NCBI RefSeq assembly: GCF_048544455.1
Contig: NC_133537.1
Span: 310,099,738 to 310,163,737 of the forward strand
DNA length: 64,000 bases
Source of the DNA: Silene latifolia
Taxonomy: Eukaryota; Streptophyta; Magnoliopsida; Caryophyllales; Caryophyllaceae
Direction: 5' to 3'
Shown: positions 21,995-34,219 of the stretch, piece by piece
Numbering within the stretch: the stretch's first letter is position 1
Layout: every line of letters begins with the position of its first letter
Program-made: the position numbers and the translations under genes
Notes under the pieces: model-generated
The model's database searches: none
Told to the model about the DNA's origin: nothing
Seen by the model: only the letters and a program-made list of their open reading frames with translations

Positions 21995-23631
21995 AATAGC
22001 AAAAATAAACAATTTTGTTCATCAATATCATGTTTTTGAAACTTAGGGCTGTTTTAATTTTTTTTTCAGCCGTGACATATAGAAAAAAGGGTTTCTGTTT
22101 TTTTAGGGTTTGCCGAAAAAAAAAATATATATTTTCTGTTTTTTTTATTTGGCTTAAACCGTGTTTCCTTTCGGTTTTTTGAAGAATTGCCGAGGGAGGA
22201 AATTTTTTTTTGGTTTTCTGTTTTTATTTCAGCCGAGCTGGAAAAAAAAAAATTGTTTTGATTCGGTTTTGCTGAAATACCGAAAAGAAAAAAAAAGGGC
22301 TGCTTTGTTTTCAGCCGTGAACAAAAAAAAAAGGAAATTTTTGTTTTGATTTTGGCCAATTAATTATTGTGAAGCGGTTCATAATTCATAGATACCTAAT
22401 TATTTTAAAGAGGTTTAAAATAATGATTGGATTAAATTCATATTACAAGTTTAATGTGAATTAAGATTAAAATTAATGTGATTAATTGAGGAATTGTCAC
22501 TTAATTTGATCAATTAAATAGGTGGTTTGGAAAATTAATCTACATAATTAAAGAATTATGTCTTGCATATTTAATTTTTAGTTGATGCTTTTTATTTTAG
22601 TTGAAAGAATCGTTGAATGGTTTTATTTACGTATTTTTGCAATCGGTTGTAATTTGTAATACCTAGTGTGGCCTTAGTCAAATTATGTTTTCGTAATGAT
22701 GGGAACATAATTTTTAATGTAATTTGAGATCTCGTATCTCCGTTTGGTTTTTTTTTATTACGGTTTTGAAATTAGAATGTAAATAGGTTTATTATGTAAT
22801 TTTAAATTGTAGTTTTTGAGAAGACTAAAGATGGAGATTGGAGCTCACTCCCGCTACATGGATCAAGATGGAACATCGAGACAAGCTTCTCGGGTCCAAG
22901 GATGGATTCCAAAGTTGTATTTATGTTCATTTTGATAGGATAGGCCACACTAGGACTTTATTTTTGTTTTACGTTTTACCGTTCTTATTGCTTTTCATTC
23001 ACATGCTAGTTAGTGCATCATTTTCCGCCTAAAACCAAACCACCTACTAATATGCATGAAAATTGACACATATAGGTTGTATGTTAGTTTTCATAGACAT
23101 ACAGATGTCACATGTTTATTAAGCCATCACCTTAGTTTATTCATTCACGCATGCTAGATATTAGTTCACTTAAAATGAATTAAAATAAAGTTGATGGGAT
23201 CTTCCTCTAAAACGGAAATTGAGATTAGTCTTTATAAGGGTAAACAACTATGAATCCCTTCTTCGTCGGTAGGCATAATATGACCCCTTCTACGTTGGGT
23301 AAGTAGTTTGTGTTGACTTAGTTTATCTCAACATTATAGTCCGAAGAGTTTCTCGTGATTATGATGGACTAAAGATAGAATTTACAGAAATTTATCGACC
23401 AAGATTTCTAACAGTAGAATTAGCCAAAAGGTTGGCTTATCAATTTACAGATAATTGAGTCTTGGGATCATTTATATAATTCTTGAGGAAGGTCAATTGT
23501 ATAAATGCACGAGTCTTCGCGTTATAACAGTATTGCATTAGACTTAAATTAAAACGATGCATATGCTTATTATTTTTATTCTTCTTTTCGCAGTGTAGAA
23601 TTCATTTATTTTGATAATACTGTTTCAACAA
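21995..23631 (+). mobile_element. Leader of copia D, part 2
   Basis: Continues the leader that starts at 11184 and is split by E. T-rich with several TTTCAGCCG words between 22065 and 22315. No gene is seen. Short ORFs at 22066-22359 (minus), 22161-22349 and 22838-23032 are low-complexity chance frames. Confidence 0.7.
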
Positions 23632-26600
23632 ATGGCTGGAAATAACGAAATCCCAATGCCGAGTGCCACACTTGGACGCGAGTCCTGGCTGAAAGTTTTT
23701 ATGGACAACATGAATCAGTACACGCGACTGAAGAATGATGGGTCCAATTTTGCGGACTGGGAGGCAGCACTACGGAATGCTGCCATTGCTGACGGTAAGC
23801 TCAAGTACTTAACTGAGCCAATACCGGTCAAACCAGCCCCCAATGCAGGAGTTAACGAATCACTTGCTTATAGTGATTTCGTCATGGAAGCGGGTGCGAT
23901 AAAGAACGTACTCATCTTTGCAATGGAAACCAATTTGCAGAGACGCTTCATTGCCCAAGGTGCGAACAAGATTTTCACCACGCTCACTAACGAGTTCTCA
24001 AAAGCACCGAGAATCGTTACTTATGAGCATACCTGTCGCTTCTTTGATGCGAAACTCCAAAAAGGCCAACCGGTTAGCCCACACATTCTTAACATGATTG
24101 AGAATGTCGAGAAATTAGAGGCACTTGATTGTAAAATCAGTGAGAGCATAGTCATTGACCGTATGCTTCATTCTCTTCACGATGGTTTTGCTCTTTTCAG
24201 GGCGAACTACTACATGAATGACTTAAAGAAAAGTCCTCATGAGATACACTCACTTCTCGTACAGACCGAGAAGGATATGAAATTGAGTGGGAGCATGAAG
24301 CAGGATGTTCTCACGATTTCCAACAAGGGTAAAGGTAAGGGCAAAGCTCCAGGCGACCTAACTGTAGGTAAGCCAAAATTCAAGAAGCCAGAAAACGGTA
24401 AGAGTGGGCCTGGTGAGACTAGTGGCTCACAGGGCAAGGCAAAGAGCAAGGGCGGTGACATTGAGTGCCACCATTGTCACAAGACTGGACATTGGAGGAG
24501 GAACTGTCCCGTGTACCGTGAGGACATTAAAGCAGGCCGTGTCGTTCCTGTTGGTATGTCATCTTATATTCATATGATAGAGATTAACCATGCAAGTTTC
24601 GGAACTTGGGTACTTGATACTGGTTGTGGTTCTCATCTGTGTAATCATTTGCAGGGTCTAAGAAACGTCACACCTCTCGGAAAGGGTGATGTGGACCTGT
24701 GAGTCGGGAATGGAGCTAGAGTTGCTGCTGTCTCGAAGGGAATATATGTAATCCAACTCCCTAGTGGTTTTGAGTTATTTTTAAATAACTGTTACTATGT
24801 ACCCAGTTTGTCTAAGAACATTATTTCAGTTTTCGTACTTGATAAAGACGGATTTTCATTTTTAATAAAGGATAATAGCTGTATTTTCTCTTTAAATGAA
24901 ATGATTTATGGCAAAGCAGTTTCCATGAATGGAATTTACATCTTAGATCTAACCACGGAAGTATTACACGTGAATTATAAGAAATTAAAGGTTGGTGACA
25001 AAGATCAAACCTATCTATGGCATTGTCGAATGGGAGACATAAATGAGAAACGTGTAAAGAAACTCGTCGATAATGGGACTATTCCCGCATTCGAATTTTC
25101 TACATATGGCACGTGTGAATCATGTCTCATTAGCAAAATGACTCGAATTTCCTTCAAAGGTGTTGGAATGCGCGCTAGTGACCTATTAGGACTCATACAT
25201 ACTGATGTTTGTGGACCTATGTCAATTACCGCTAGAGATGGCTATAGATATTTTATCACTTTCACGGACGATTTGAGTAGATACGGATATGTCTACTTGA
25301 TGAAGCTTAAAAGTGAGTCCTTTGAGAAATTCAAGGAATACCAGAACAGGGTTGAGAACCAACTGGGTAGAAAGATTAAAGCACTCCGTTCAGATCGGGG
25401 TGGCGAATATCTTTCAAATGAGTTTGATAAACACCTTAAAGACTGTGGAATCATTTTGCAGTTAACTCCACCTGGAACACCTCAATTAAATGGTGTGTCC
25501 GAACGGAGAAATCGAACCTTACTTGATATGGTTCGATCCATGATGAGTCACACAGTAGTGCCTGATTCATTATGGGGTTATGCTCTTTTGTCAGCTGCTC
25601 TTATACTTAACCGAAATCCGACTAAAGCTGTCGACAAGACTCCATATGAAATGTGGAAGGTAACGGTCCCTAACTTGTCCTTTATTCGGGTTTGGGGCTG
25701 CGAGGCTTATGTCAAGTGGAGACACGAGGATAAGCTCGGCCCGCGATCGGTCAAGACATACTTTATAGGTTATCCAAAAGGAACGTTTGGTCATTACTTC
25801 TATTCGCCTACCGAACATCGAGTTTTTGTTGCGGCTAGTGCGACGTTCTTAGAGAAAGAATTTCTCGAGAACAAGACAAGTAATAGAACCTTCGAGCTGT
25901 CGGAGATACCAGAACCAACAACCGAGGAACAGATGGAGGAAGTTGTTCCTCCAACTGATGATACGGTTAATATTCTTGAGGAACCTAGGAGGTCGGGTAG
26001 AGTCTCTAATCCTCCGGACAGATACATTGGTATGGTCGAGGAGAATGACGTTTTGCTCCTAGAGAGTAATGAACCCGCTACCTATAAAGGTGCTATGGCC
26101 TGTTCTGACTCAAAGCTATGGCTCGAAGCCATGCAATCCGAGATGGACTCCATGTATGAGAATGACGTATGGGATCTTGTTGATTTACCTAATAAGGTAA
26201 AACCTCTACAGTGCAAATGGCTTTACAATATAAAGCGTTCTGTAGACGTGCAACCAGATACCTATAAGGCACGACTAGTGGCAAAAGGTTTCACTCAAGT
26301 GCACGGATTGCATTATGATGAGATTTTTGCACCTGTAGTCATGCTACGTTCCATTCGGATAATCTTAGCGATTGCCGCATTTCATGACTATGAAATTTGG
26401 CAAATGGATGTGAAAACCGCCTTCTTAAACGGTTATTTGGAGGAAGAGTTGTACATGGTGCAACCCGAAGGTTTCATAGATCCTGAACATCCTAAGAAAG
26501 TATGCAAGCTTAAGCGCTCCATTTATGGACTTAAGCAAGCTTCTCGGAGTTGGAATCATCGTTTCGACCAGGTGATAAAAGAGTATGGTTTCACTCGATC

Positions 26601-27648
26601 GGTCGAGGAACCATGCTTATATATCAAGTCGAGTGGGAGCAAGATTGTATTCTTGATATTGTATGTCGATGACGTACTCTTGATTGGGAATGACATTCCT
26701 CTCTTATCTTCGGTTAAAGGATGGTTGAAGAACTATTTCCAGATGAAAGATCTGGGTGAGGCACAACGTATTTTGGGAATCCGTATCTACCGAGATAGAT
26801 CACGACGGATGTTATCACTTAGTCAGGAGTCTTATTTGGATAAGATTCTTGATAAGTTCACCATGACCAACTCCAAGAAAGAGAACCTTCCAATGACGTC
26901 TGGGATGCAGTTGAGCAAGTCTCAGTCACCCACGACGCCTGAAGGGATTGAGCGCATAAGTCGTGTTCCTTATGCATCTGCAATAGGATCAATCATGTAT
27001 GCCATGATATGCACACGTCCAGACGTGGCATATGCATTGAGTATGATGAGTCGGTACCAAAAGAATCCAGGTGAAACACACTGGATAGCTGTTAAAAATA
27101 TCCTCAAGTACCTACGGAGGACTAATGATAGGGTATTGACTTATGGAGGCGATACTAAGCTATGCGCAATCGGTTACGCAGATGCTAGCTTCCAAACGGA
27201 TCGAGATGATTCAAAATCTCAGTCCGGGTTCGTCTTCACTCTTAATGGTGCTGCGGTCACCTGGAAGAGTTCCAAACAGAGTGTTGTAGCAGATTCTACC
27301 ACTGAATCCGAGTACTATGCCGCTTCGGAGGCAGCAAAGGAAGCGATATGGATGCGTCAATTCTTACAAGGACTTACGATAGTTCCTAGTTCGAATGACC
27401 CGATCACCATCTATTGTGACAATAGAGGTGCCATCTTCCAGGCTAAGGAGCCAAAGTCTAGCAACAAATCTAGACATGTACATCGGAAAGCTCACCTGAT
27501 CCGTGATTACGTGGAGCAAGAAGAGATAGTGATTGACAAGATAGCTTCGGATGATAACATCGCGGACCCTCTCACTAAACCGTTGAATTTTGATAAGCAT
27601 GAAGGGCACGTTATTTCCATGGGAATTAAACGTGTTCCTGAGTTGTAG
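23632..27648 (+). pseudogene. Gag-Pol polyprotein of copia D, one in-frame TGA
   Basis: A single frame of 1338 codons broken only by TGA at 24700-24702, where the related element I has CGA. ATG at 23632 fits better than the upstream TTG in frame. In order: Gag (residues about 1-270), CCHC zinc knuckle CHHCHKTGHWRRNC at 279-292, aspartic protease DTG (Asp329), GAG-pre-integrase (HCRMGDINEKR), integrase with Asp525, Asp588 and Glu624 (exact DX35E spacing), RT with QMDVKTAFLNG and YVDD at 1011-1014, and RNase H with Asp1184, Glu1225 and Asp1263, ending near DPLTKPL. All catalytic residues are present. The stop lies between protease and integrase, so Pol would be lost without readthrough. It acts in virus-like particles to copy element RNA into DNA. 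No host role is implied. Confidence 0.93.
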
Positions 27649-28431
27649 TAGTTGATTATGGATTTGATACATTATCTTTTTCATATACTATTTATAACTT
27701 CATCGTTTTAATATAATATTTTGTTTTTCATGTGGATTGTACTGACAACATTGAACGCCACAAAGTGAACTGAATTACATTATATTTTGTTTGGTCCGTA
27801 ATCGCCCATATGAGCTGATAACTCTAGCTATTATATTGTGCAATCGATTGATGGTGGGTTCAACGAGCCATAAGTCAAACGGTTGACTGATCGATCACAA
27901 ATGCGAGATTATAACGATACCTCGTAGGACAAATTTTTGTGACAACGTAATGGAGTCCTAAATATTTAACAACATTCGATGCCAGGTCGTGGATAGGACA
28001 TCCATTGTGTTCCTAGAGTCGATTCTTTTGACTATCGACTGTCTCTTGAGATTAAGGCAGTTTTTGGGTGACTTTGGTTTCTTTCTCACGGTCTGCAGAA
28101 TCGGAGGCTAAGTAGATTTTTTCTGGGTCATTTCATACTGTGCTTATATCTGCAGGATTCGAGTTGAGGAAAATATCCAACCTTTATCAGGTATAGTTAT
28201 TTCTCAGGTCACTCGAGGAGTTGTAACTGAAATGCATGGCCATGCTCGAATGATGATTCGTTTATCAGTTAAGTTACTCTCTAGTCGGGGAAACCACTCT
28301 TGATAATGATCACTTGTAAAATACGACCTTTGTGAATACAGATTTTGCAAATTGTTTTACATTGAGTGGGAGAAATTTTAGGATATGAGAATCGGTTATC
28401 GCACATACACTTGTGAGGACAAGTGGGAGTT
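27649..28431 (+). mobile_element. 3' untranslated part and PPT of copia D
   Basis: Non-coding. A block at about 28207-28310 (CACTCGAGGAGTTGTAACT, then GGGGAAACCACTCTTGAT) is clearly related to 58587-58692 in element I. PPT AAGTGGGAGTT at 28421-28431 abuts the LTR. Confidence 0.8.
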
Positions 28432-29485
28432 TGTTGGAGCTCGTGTCCTCCACAAATTAGTGCGATAACATTTATAAATCTCTTATAGGTTCACAAGGGT
28501 ATATTTCGTATTTTATCAGTTGATTAACGATTACCTAATAACGGTTGGCTTGCTAGAAAGTTTGACGTTATTATCATACTGATGGCGGTGATCAACTGGT
28601 CCCTAAAAGTCACACCTAAAGGATGTGTTTGAGAGATGTGATTGTATGAAAATATAATCACATTGATGCCTTATATGACTAAACAGTTAGTCAACGTGTT
28701 GATGAGACGATTATTTAATGCTGATTAAATAATATTAGCTGAGACGAATTAACTGTCAATTCGTAAATTGAAATATAATAAGTTATATTTAATTAATGTA
28801 TATAATGTTAGCTTGGACGAATTAATATGTTAATTCGTAATTAAATTTAATCAGTTATATTTAATTAGCAAGTTAAAGTATATATTATACGATATTGTAT
28901 GTGCACCGGCATTAATAAATCCACTGCAAGCTGTTGTGTGTAGACTTATTAATACGGAATGATATAAATGACAATTTATAAATAATACATTTTATACATA
29001 TTGTATACTACCAAAATAAGAAGATTTAATCTCCTTATTTTTGGGTAGGTAGAAAATCCGAAAAAAAGAGAAAATAATTCTCTTAATTTCGGATATGGGC
29101 CGAAAATTAAAAAGAAAAAAACTACCCTAATCATCCCACATACATGGTTTATAGGGAGATGAACGGGAGTTTTTCTAACCTAATTTTCTAACCTATTCTT
29201 GCCTCTCATCTAAACACAAAAAAACCGAAAAACCCTAAAACAATTTACAGAAAATTGGGGACCGATTCTAGCAAGAAGCAAAGGGCATATCTCATATCAT
29301 CTTGGGTGCAACTGATAGGTGAATATCATTGCGATATTGTTCTTAGGCCGATTTTGCTAGGACCGAAGGTTGTTTCTTCATTCTCTACCTTTTTGTTTAT
29401 GTAATTTATTTTATGACTAGCATTCATCATTATAAATTCGTTATAATCCTTAATAATAAGGGAAGTATACAGATTATTTCCCATA
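28432..29485 (+). repeat. 3' LTR of copia D
   Basis: Starts TGTTGGAGCTCGTGTCC. Its end reads CCCATA where the 5' LTR has CCCACA, a C-to-T change in the terminal CA. The GTTAT duplication directly after it fixes the border. Confidence 0.92.
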
Positions 29486-29605
29486 GTTATATCTAATAGA
29501 ATGCGGGAAATATAACTATAATGCAATGGAAAGCATACTTACTAGACTAGCTAGCCTCCCCCCAAGCTAGTATGTATACGGGGGACTCTTCCATTGATCA
29601 ACACA

Positions 29606-29938
29606 TCAAGAAAAGGGCCAAAAGCTAAAGCCCGTCTTACCACTTGGTGCTTGACCTCTACCGGATCCCGACGCACTATCTTGAGAACTACCACTCGGTT
29701 CAGCACATTGGAAAGGATTAGCATACCCATAAATATCTCTCTCACCACAAAGCCCTCCTCCATAGCTACCATAGCCTACATATCCACCATAATCATCACC
29801 TATAGCCTCCACTCCATAATATGAACCATAATAATTTGGACCAGGCTCATAAGTACCTGCATCAAAACCAGAAGAAGGCAGAAACCCACCTTCGGGCTAA
29901 GTATAGAATGAAGGGCGAGGGCCCTCTTGGGGAATAAT
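29606..29938 (-). pseudogene. Element A late ORF, C-terminal part
   Basis: Minus-strand frame rich in Gly, Tyr and Ser (YGGYVGYGSYGG, then GSSQDSASGSGRGQ), stop at 29606. Upstream it continues through PEGGFLPSSGFDAGTYEPGP with one TAG at 29897-29899 in place of a likely CAG. It is the end of an ORF whose earlier part is at 32340-32880, the two split by fragment C. Position after pol suggests the extra third ORF of Athila/Tat-like elements. Function unknown. Gly/Tyr-rich tails can be low-complexity RNA-binding or assembly regions, which is inference. Confidence 0.5.
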
Positions 29939-29940
29939 GT

Positions 29941-32332
29941 AACATTCCGTTTTGATGGTTGATCTTTTTTTGTGGATTGTCTTGGTATTGAGTTGCTAGT
30001 GAGTGTTATGGAAGTGAGACAAGGTTGGCAACATTATATTGTGGTTATTCGATAATATTATTGAGTCAATATCGAGAGGATATGTTAATTAGTAAGCGTG
30101 GTTGGTGGAGTTAATGTTAGGTGTCCATGTTTTATAGGTTGGGTTGGAACTTCGGGGACGAAGTTATTTTTAAGGGGGGAAGACTGTAATACTACGGATT
30201 TCTTAAGCTAAGTACTCGACCGAGTATTCCATATTCGGCCGAGTAATCTCTCTGTGATAATTCTGTTTATCTTATGGAGTCGTGAACTCGGCCGAGTAGT
30301 CTCATTACTCGACCGAGTACCCTGTACTCCACCTAGTATGCTATGTACTCGATCGAGTACCTCAGTGGGCGGCCATTTTGAGTCGGTGGTTATGTTCTTA
30401 CCTCCTTTTTGAGTCGGTGGCTATGTTCTTATATTTGTTTTGAGTCGTGGGGTATGTGCACACGTATGTTTTGGGTCTTAAAGCGTTCTTTTATATATGT
30501 GACGGTCTGGATACGTAAGTTACCAAAGGCTATGACAAGGAGAATTCCGGCTTATGAAGGACATGTGGTGGGTAAGGAAGACATGTGTTAATATGGTTGT
30601 GAGGGATAGTAGAAAAGGAAAGGGAGGAATGATGAGCTAATCAAGGTAAGGAACATGTTGGTGAAGATATGGTAAGTGATATAGTCGTGTGTTGAGTAAT
30701 ATAAAAGTCAGTGTTTATGGGCAAGAGTGATATAAGTGTAAAGAAATGTGAGGATGAAAGATCGAGATGAGGGATGCGAATAGTGGCAAATTGGGATGTG
30801 TAAGGGTTTATGGAGGGAGACGGTTAGGATTGTGTTGCTTAAGGATATATGTAATTAAAGGTTGCTTTAGAGGGATGAAGTAGAGGGGTATATAGTGAAC
30901 GTGGATGGAGTTATGTCGCGACGTGGATTTGTAGATAGTGACTGAGTTTGGGAATTTGGAATATCTAGAGGTGAGCCTAGCGTGTAATTCTTTGGACAAT
31001 TAACGGTATGAGGTGAATTTTTTGTTTTCTAGAGATACGAGAGGGAGATACGACTAATTGAAGAGTAACTGTTAGAGTGTGGACTTGATGGTGACAAGGG
31101 TGAGTGAGAAGCAAGATGAGAGAGGATAAATGATAAGAAGAATGATAAGATATTGATATGAATTAATGGAATTAGAGTTGTGGAGCTATGGGAAAATAAA
31201 CAAATTACTAAAGAGTTAGGTAGAAAGAGAAAGGAGATGAATTATTAATTAGTATTATTGGATGGAAGTAAGTTAGGAGAACGTTGATCAAAGTTATGGG
31301 ACACGAAAATAAGGAATCATGGAAAGGCACGATAGCATTATGAAAGGATGTGAGTTAATAGTTATCTGGGAATTCAGGACGACATGTTAGCCGTCGGTTT
31401 TGATGTATTAAGGGAGTAAGGAGCTGGCAGAGTGTTTATACGTTATGAGATTTTGGTGGAGGGTTAGGTTACGACGCGATAAAGGATAGAATTGGAAATA
31501 ATATTGAGGTAAATTTTATTGATGGATTTAATGTTCGTTATTTGGGGTGATAACCAGGAGAGGAAATGAATGATTAAATTTAGAGGCAATCGTAAGAGAG
31601 TAGTTACATGAAGGAGGGTGGTGTCGTAGCGTTGTCACTAGTGGTTAAGAATGGTGTTAAATAGGGAAGGGAGCTGCTCTAAAGAGATTGTTTCAGTAGA
31701 AGCTTGATTAATACGTGTGGATGTGAGGGAGTATAAGATGTGGATATATGAGGTATTCACTGGTAATTGGGTACTGATGATATGGCTACGTTCGCCGGAT
31801 GGTGATAATTGAGTGTATGAAGGGATATGTTATGAAAGGTACCTGAGTTAAGTCCGGATGAGAGGTGTCCATTGTCAAGTTGTAACTTACATGATCAGGA
31901 TTGGCTAGTTAGATTCGATTATGGGTCCATTAGGTATGTAAAACTTCGTATGAGGTCCTGGCCTCATGAGTAATGGTGTGACGTGATAGTTACGAGTCGT
32001 TATATGTGTGTTCAGCGTCATATGTTATACTTATATGTGTATGTCTGATATCTGTAAGAGATGGCGTGAGGTTCCAGCCTCAAGAGTCATGGTATGGATA
32101 ATATTCTTAAGGTTGGTATTTGTGATCCCGTCTAATATGCTGTGTCGTGATCTGGGGAGCAGTTTTAAAAAAGTCTTGTGGTCAAGGAAGTTGTGCTGAG
32201 TCAGTGTTATGAGATTGTAAAAGTTGTGATGGATATCGATGTGGTTTTTGTGCACTGTGCACGGTAATTCGTGTTGTGATACGAGTATTTTCGTGTTGTC
32301 ATAGATCTTTGTTTGTTTACTGTTATTTCTTG
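29941..32332 (+). mobile_element. Fragment C, Gypsy internal tail, PPT and LTR-like DNA
   Basis: CTTCGGGGACGAAG and TTAAGGGGGGA (PPT, 30171-30180) are followed by an LTR start TGTAATACTACGG at 30185, an order usual at the 3' end of Tekay-type Gypsy elements. The LTR part carries six ACTCGATCGAGT-like palindromes (30214-30358). Past about 30600 the DNA is G/A-rich and non-coding. I find no LTR end of the GGTGTTACA type seen in J, and no target duplication at the junctions with A, so borders are approximate and the fragment is probably rearranged or deleted. Confidence 0.55.
30214..30358. promoter_or_regulatory. Palindrome array in LTR of C (19/21-bp phase)
   Basis: Copies start at 30214, 30233, 30286, 30307, 30326 and 30347. 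The best is ACTCGATCGAGT; others read ACTCGACCGAGT, ATTCGGCCGAGT, ACTCGGCCGAGT and ACTCCACCTAGT. Start-to-start steps are 19, 53, 21, 19 and 21 bp. Element J has the same motif and steps. Confidence 0.7.
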
Positions 32333-32339
32333 TCAGTGT

Positions 32340-32880
32340 CGGTCAGGGCATATAGACCGTTGTGTTGTTTCCTGATCATAAATGGGGTGCAAAGCAAGTC
32401 TTTGGTCATTTTTCATGGTGATCATGTTAAGGCTTAAGTCACACATCATATCCATTAATTCATTGTTAGAGGTGGAAGGAGGAACATTAGAGGATTGATC
32501 TCTTTCTCGTCTCACAATAGTGGGTGGATTAGGTGTCTCCGCACCTAATTTCAAGAGAAAAGTAGGACTTTAAAAGGGGGCACCCGCTCAGCGGGGTTTG
32601 GTGTGGCCAAGTGCTTTGAATTCGAAAATCTCACCCGGAAGACTAATTGAGTCATTCTTACCAATTTTCCAAATCATATCCGGGTGAGAATTTCTAAACC
32701 AATTAAAAGATAGAAAATATTCATAATCAAGTCCGTCACCCGCCTCCCCCGATGAAAGCAAAGATTGCAAATGTGTGGTCTCTTGGTTAAAGTGGCATAC
32801 CTTGTTAGAAATCCTAGTTACCTACCTACCCAAGACTATCTTACTAGTAGATGGGTTACATTGTTTAGTCAAATGAGTCG
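32340..32880 (-). pseudogene. Element A late ORF, upstream part
   Basis: Minus-strand frame with LDYEYFLSFNWFRNSHPDM and DMMCDLSLNMITMKNDQRL, interrupted by a TGA at 32588-32590 and a second stop before 32555. It ends at the junction with fragment C, and its other end is the AGTCG target site of element B. With 29606-29938 it forms one decayed ORF between pol and the 3' LTR of A. No database family is evident to me. Confidence 0.5.
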
Positions 32881-34101
32881 TGATACGTGCTTTTTTTATA
32901 CGTTTACTCTACTCTTTTGCACGCATTTTTATGCTATTTTGGGTAGCGTAAGCTACTATTCTCCCTTGTTTTCGGTTACTTCGGTCGGACTATGCATTTT
33001 GCAGGTTGCTGACCCAAGTGGTGAAAAATGAGCCAAAACCCGTCCCCGGAGTTGCATTTTAGATAATTAGTGAAGTTAGAGCTCGGAAGCAGTCGTCTTG
33101 GATTGCGTGTTGACTACATGGAAATGCGTAAGGAAGAGGCTACACTTTGCTAATAGCTGAAAAGTCGATCGACTGCCACATTGGTCGATCGACTGGTCTT
33201 GTTCCTTGAAGTGGTCGATCGACTATTAATCTGGTCGATCGAATGTCACTGTTCGTTGGGCGAGATTTTTATGTTAATTATCTCGGCCTATCTTGTTTCG
33301 TGTTTAAGAATTTACTTTTATTATTTAAGAGGAAGGCAGTGAACAATATTAGGTTATCTTTTTACACACTAAACACTTTCCTACGTTACTTTCTTTGAAC
33401 TTTCGGATCGGAAAACTTGTAATCTTGCTTCCATTATTTCAGTAATTTAATTAACCTTTCAATCTTCAATTATTATTTCTCTAGATTCATTCTGCTTTTC
33501 CTTATTTAGCTAAATTTCTTATGCTGGGATTTAGGGGATCCATGGTTGTATGATGGTTTTTAACTAGGTTTTAGATTTGGTATAATTATTTGTGTGAATT
33601 GTTAATCGTAGCATTTAATTCCTATTTAATTAGTTGAATGCATGCGACTAGTTATTTAATCTGATAAACTCCGACCTAGATCGAGAGATTGGAAAGAGTG
33701 ACATCTGCTATGAACAATAGAATACTTTAAATAGAGCGAGAGCATATTAGAAAGTTTCTAGGGTGATTAGTGGACCGAGATGACCTTTTCACTACCCTTC
33801 AGACCGTAGTTTGACTAAGTCTTTGACCCTATCTTTGACCGTTACTAGACCATGGTGAACCGACAATCCTAGCTATTTCTCCCTTATATTTCTATACTCG
33901 ATTTCTACACTTTGCTACTTTACTATTAGTTACATTAGTTTAGTAATCAAACAAAATCAAACCCCCAGACTTATTACTTAGACAGATTAGATTTAGCAAA
34001 TAGAACAAATTGTCTCCCTGTGGATACAATCCCGACTTCCTCTACTGCACTAGTTTAGGCCAGTTGGTTTATCTTTGATAGGTGTGCAATTTAGCCTGTC
34101 A
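32881..34101 (+). repeat. 5' LTR of Gypsy B
   Basis: Starts TGATACGTGC, ends GCCTGTCA. It lacks about 96 bp present in the 3' LTR (about 49490-49587). GTCGATCGAC palindromes start at 33164, 33184, 33214 and, with one mismatch, 33234. Confidence 0.92.
33164..33243. promoter_or_regulatory. GTCGATCGAC palindromes, 5' LTR of B
   Basis: Four sites at 20, 30 and 20 bp steps. The last ends GAA instead of GAC. The 3' LTR has the same four at 49148, 49168, 49198 and 49218, all intact, with identical steps. Confidence 0.75.
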
Positions 34102-34105
34102 AATT

Positions 34106-34122
34106 TTGGCGCCGTTGTCGGG
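34106..34122 (+). promoter_or_regulatory. Primer-binding site of Gypsy B (tRNA-Asp type)
   Basis: TGGCGCCGTTGTCGGGG lies four bases after the LTR end. Athila-group elements are known to use a nearly identical site with GCC in place of GTC. Confidence 0.85.
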
Positions 34123-34219
34123 GAGGCAACATTTCTCTGTTTACTTATTTATTTTGTCTTGTCTTAGGGGACATTAGTTCCTTGAGACCATTCTCATTCC
34201 TTTCTTTAGTGTTTCGTTT

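Larger units (their letters stand above)
10117..29485 (+). mobile_element. Copia element D, full length with nested insertion
   Basis: Ty1/copia LTR retrotransposon with two LTRs (10117-11168 and 28432-29485), PBS at 11171, gag-pol 23632-27648 and PPT 28421-28431. Exact 5-bp target duplication GTTAT (10112-10116 and 29486-29490) shows it inserted whole into element A. Removing nested element E and its duplicated target leaves about 8.9 kb. The integrase-before-RT order and the WVLDTGCGSHLCN protease motif place it in copia. A lineage near Angela/Tork is a guess. One in-frame stop is the only clear lesion in the coding part. Confidence 0.93.

Noticed and set aside
23611..23631. TTG start upstream of the copia D gag ATG
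   Set aside because: A non-ATG start is unlikely in a plant element. The ATG at 23632 begins the Gag sequence directly (MAGNNEIPMP).
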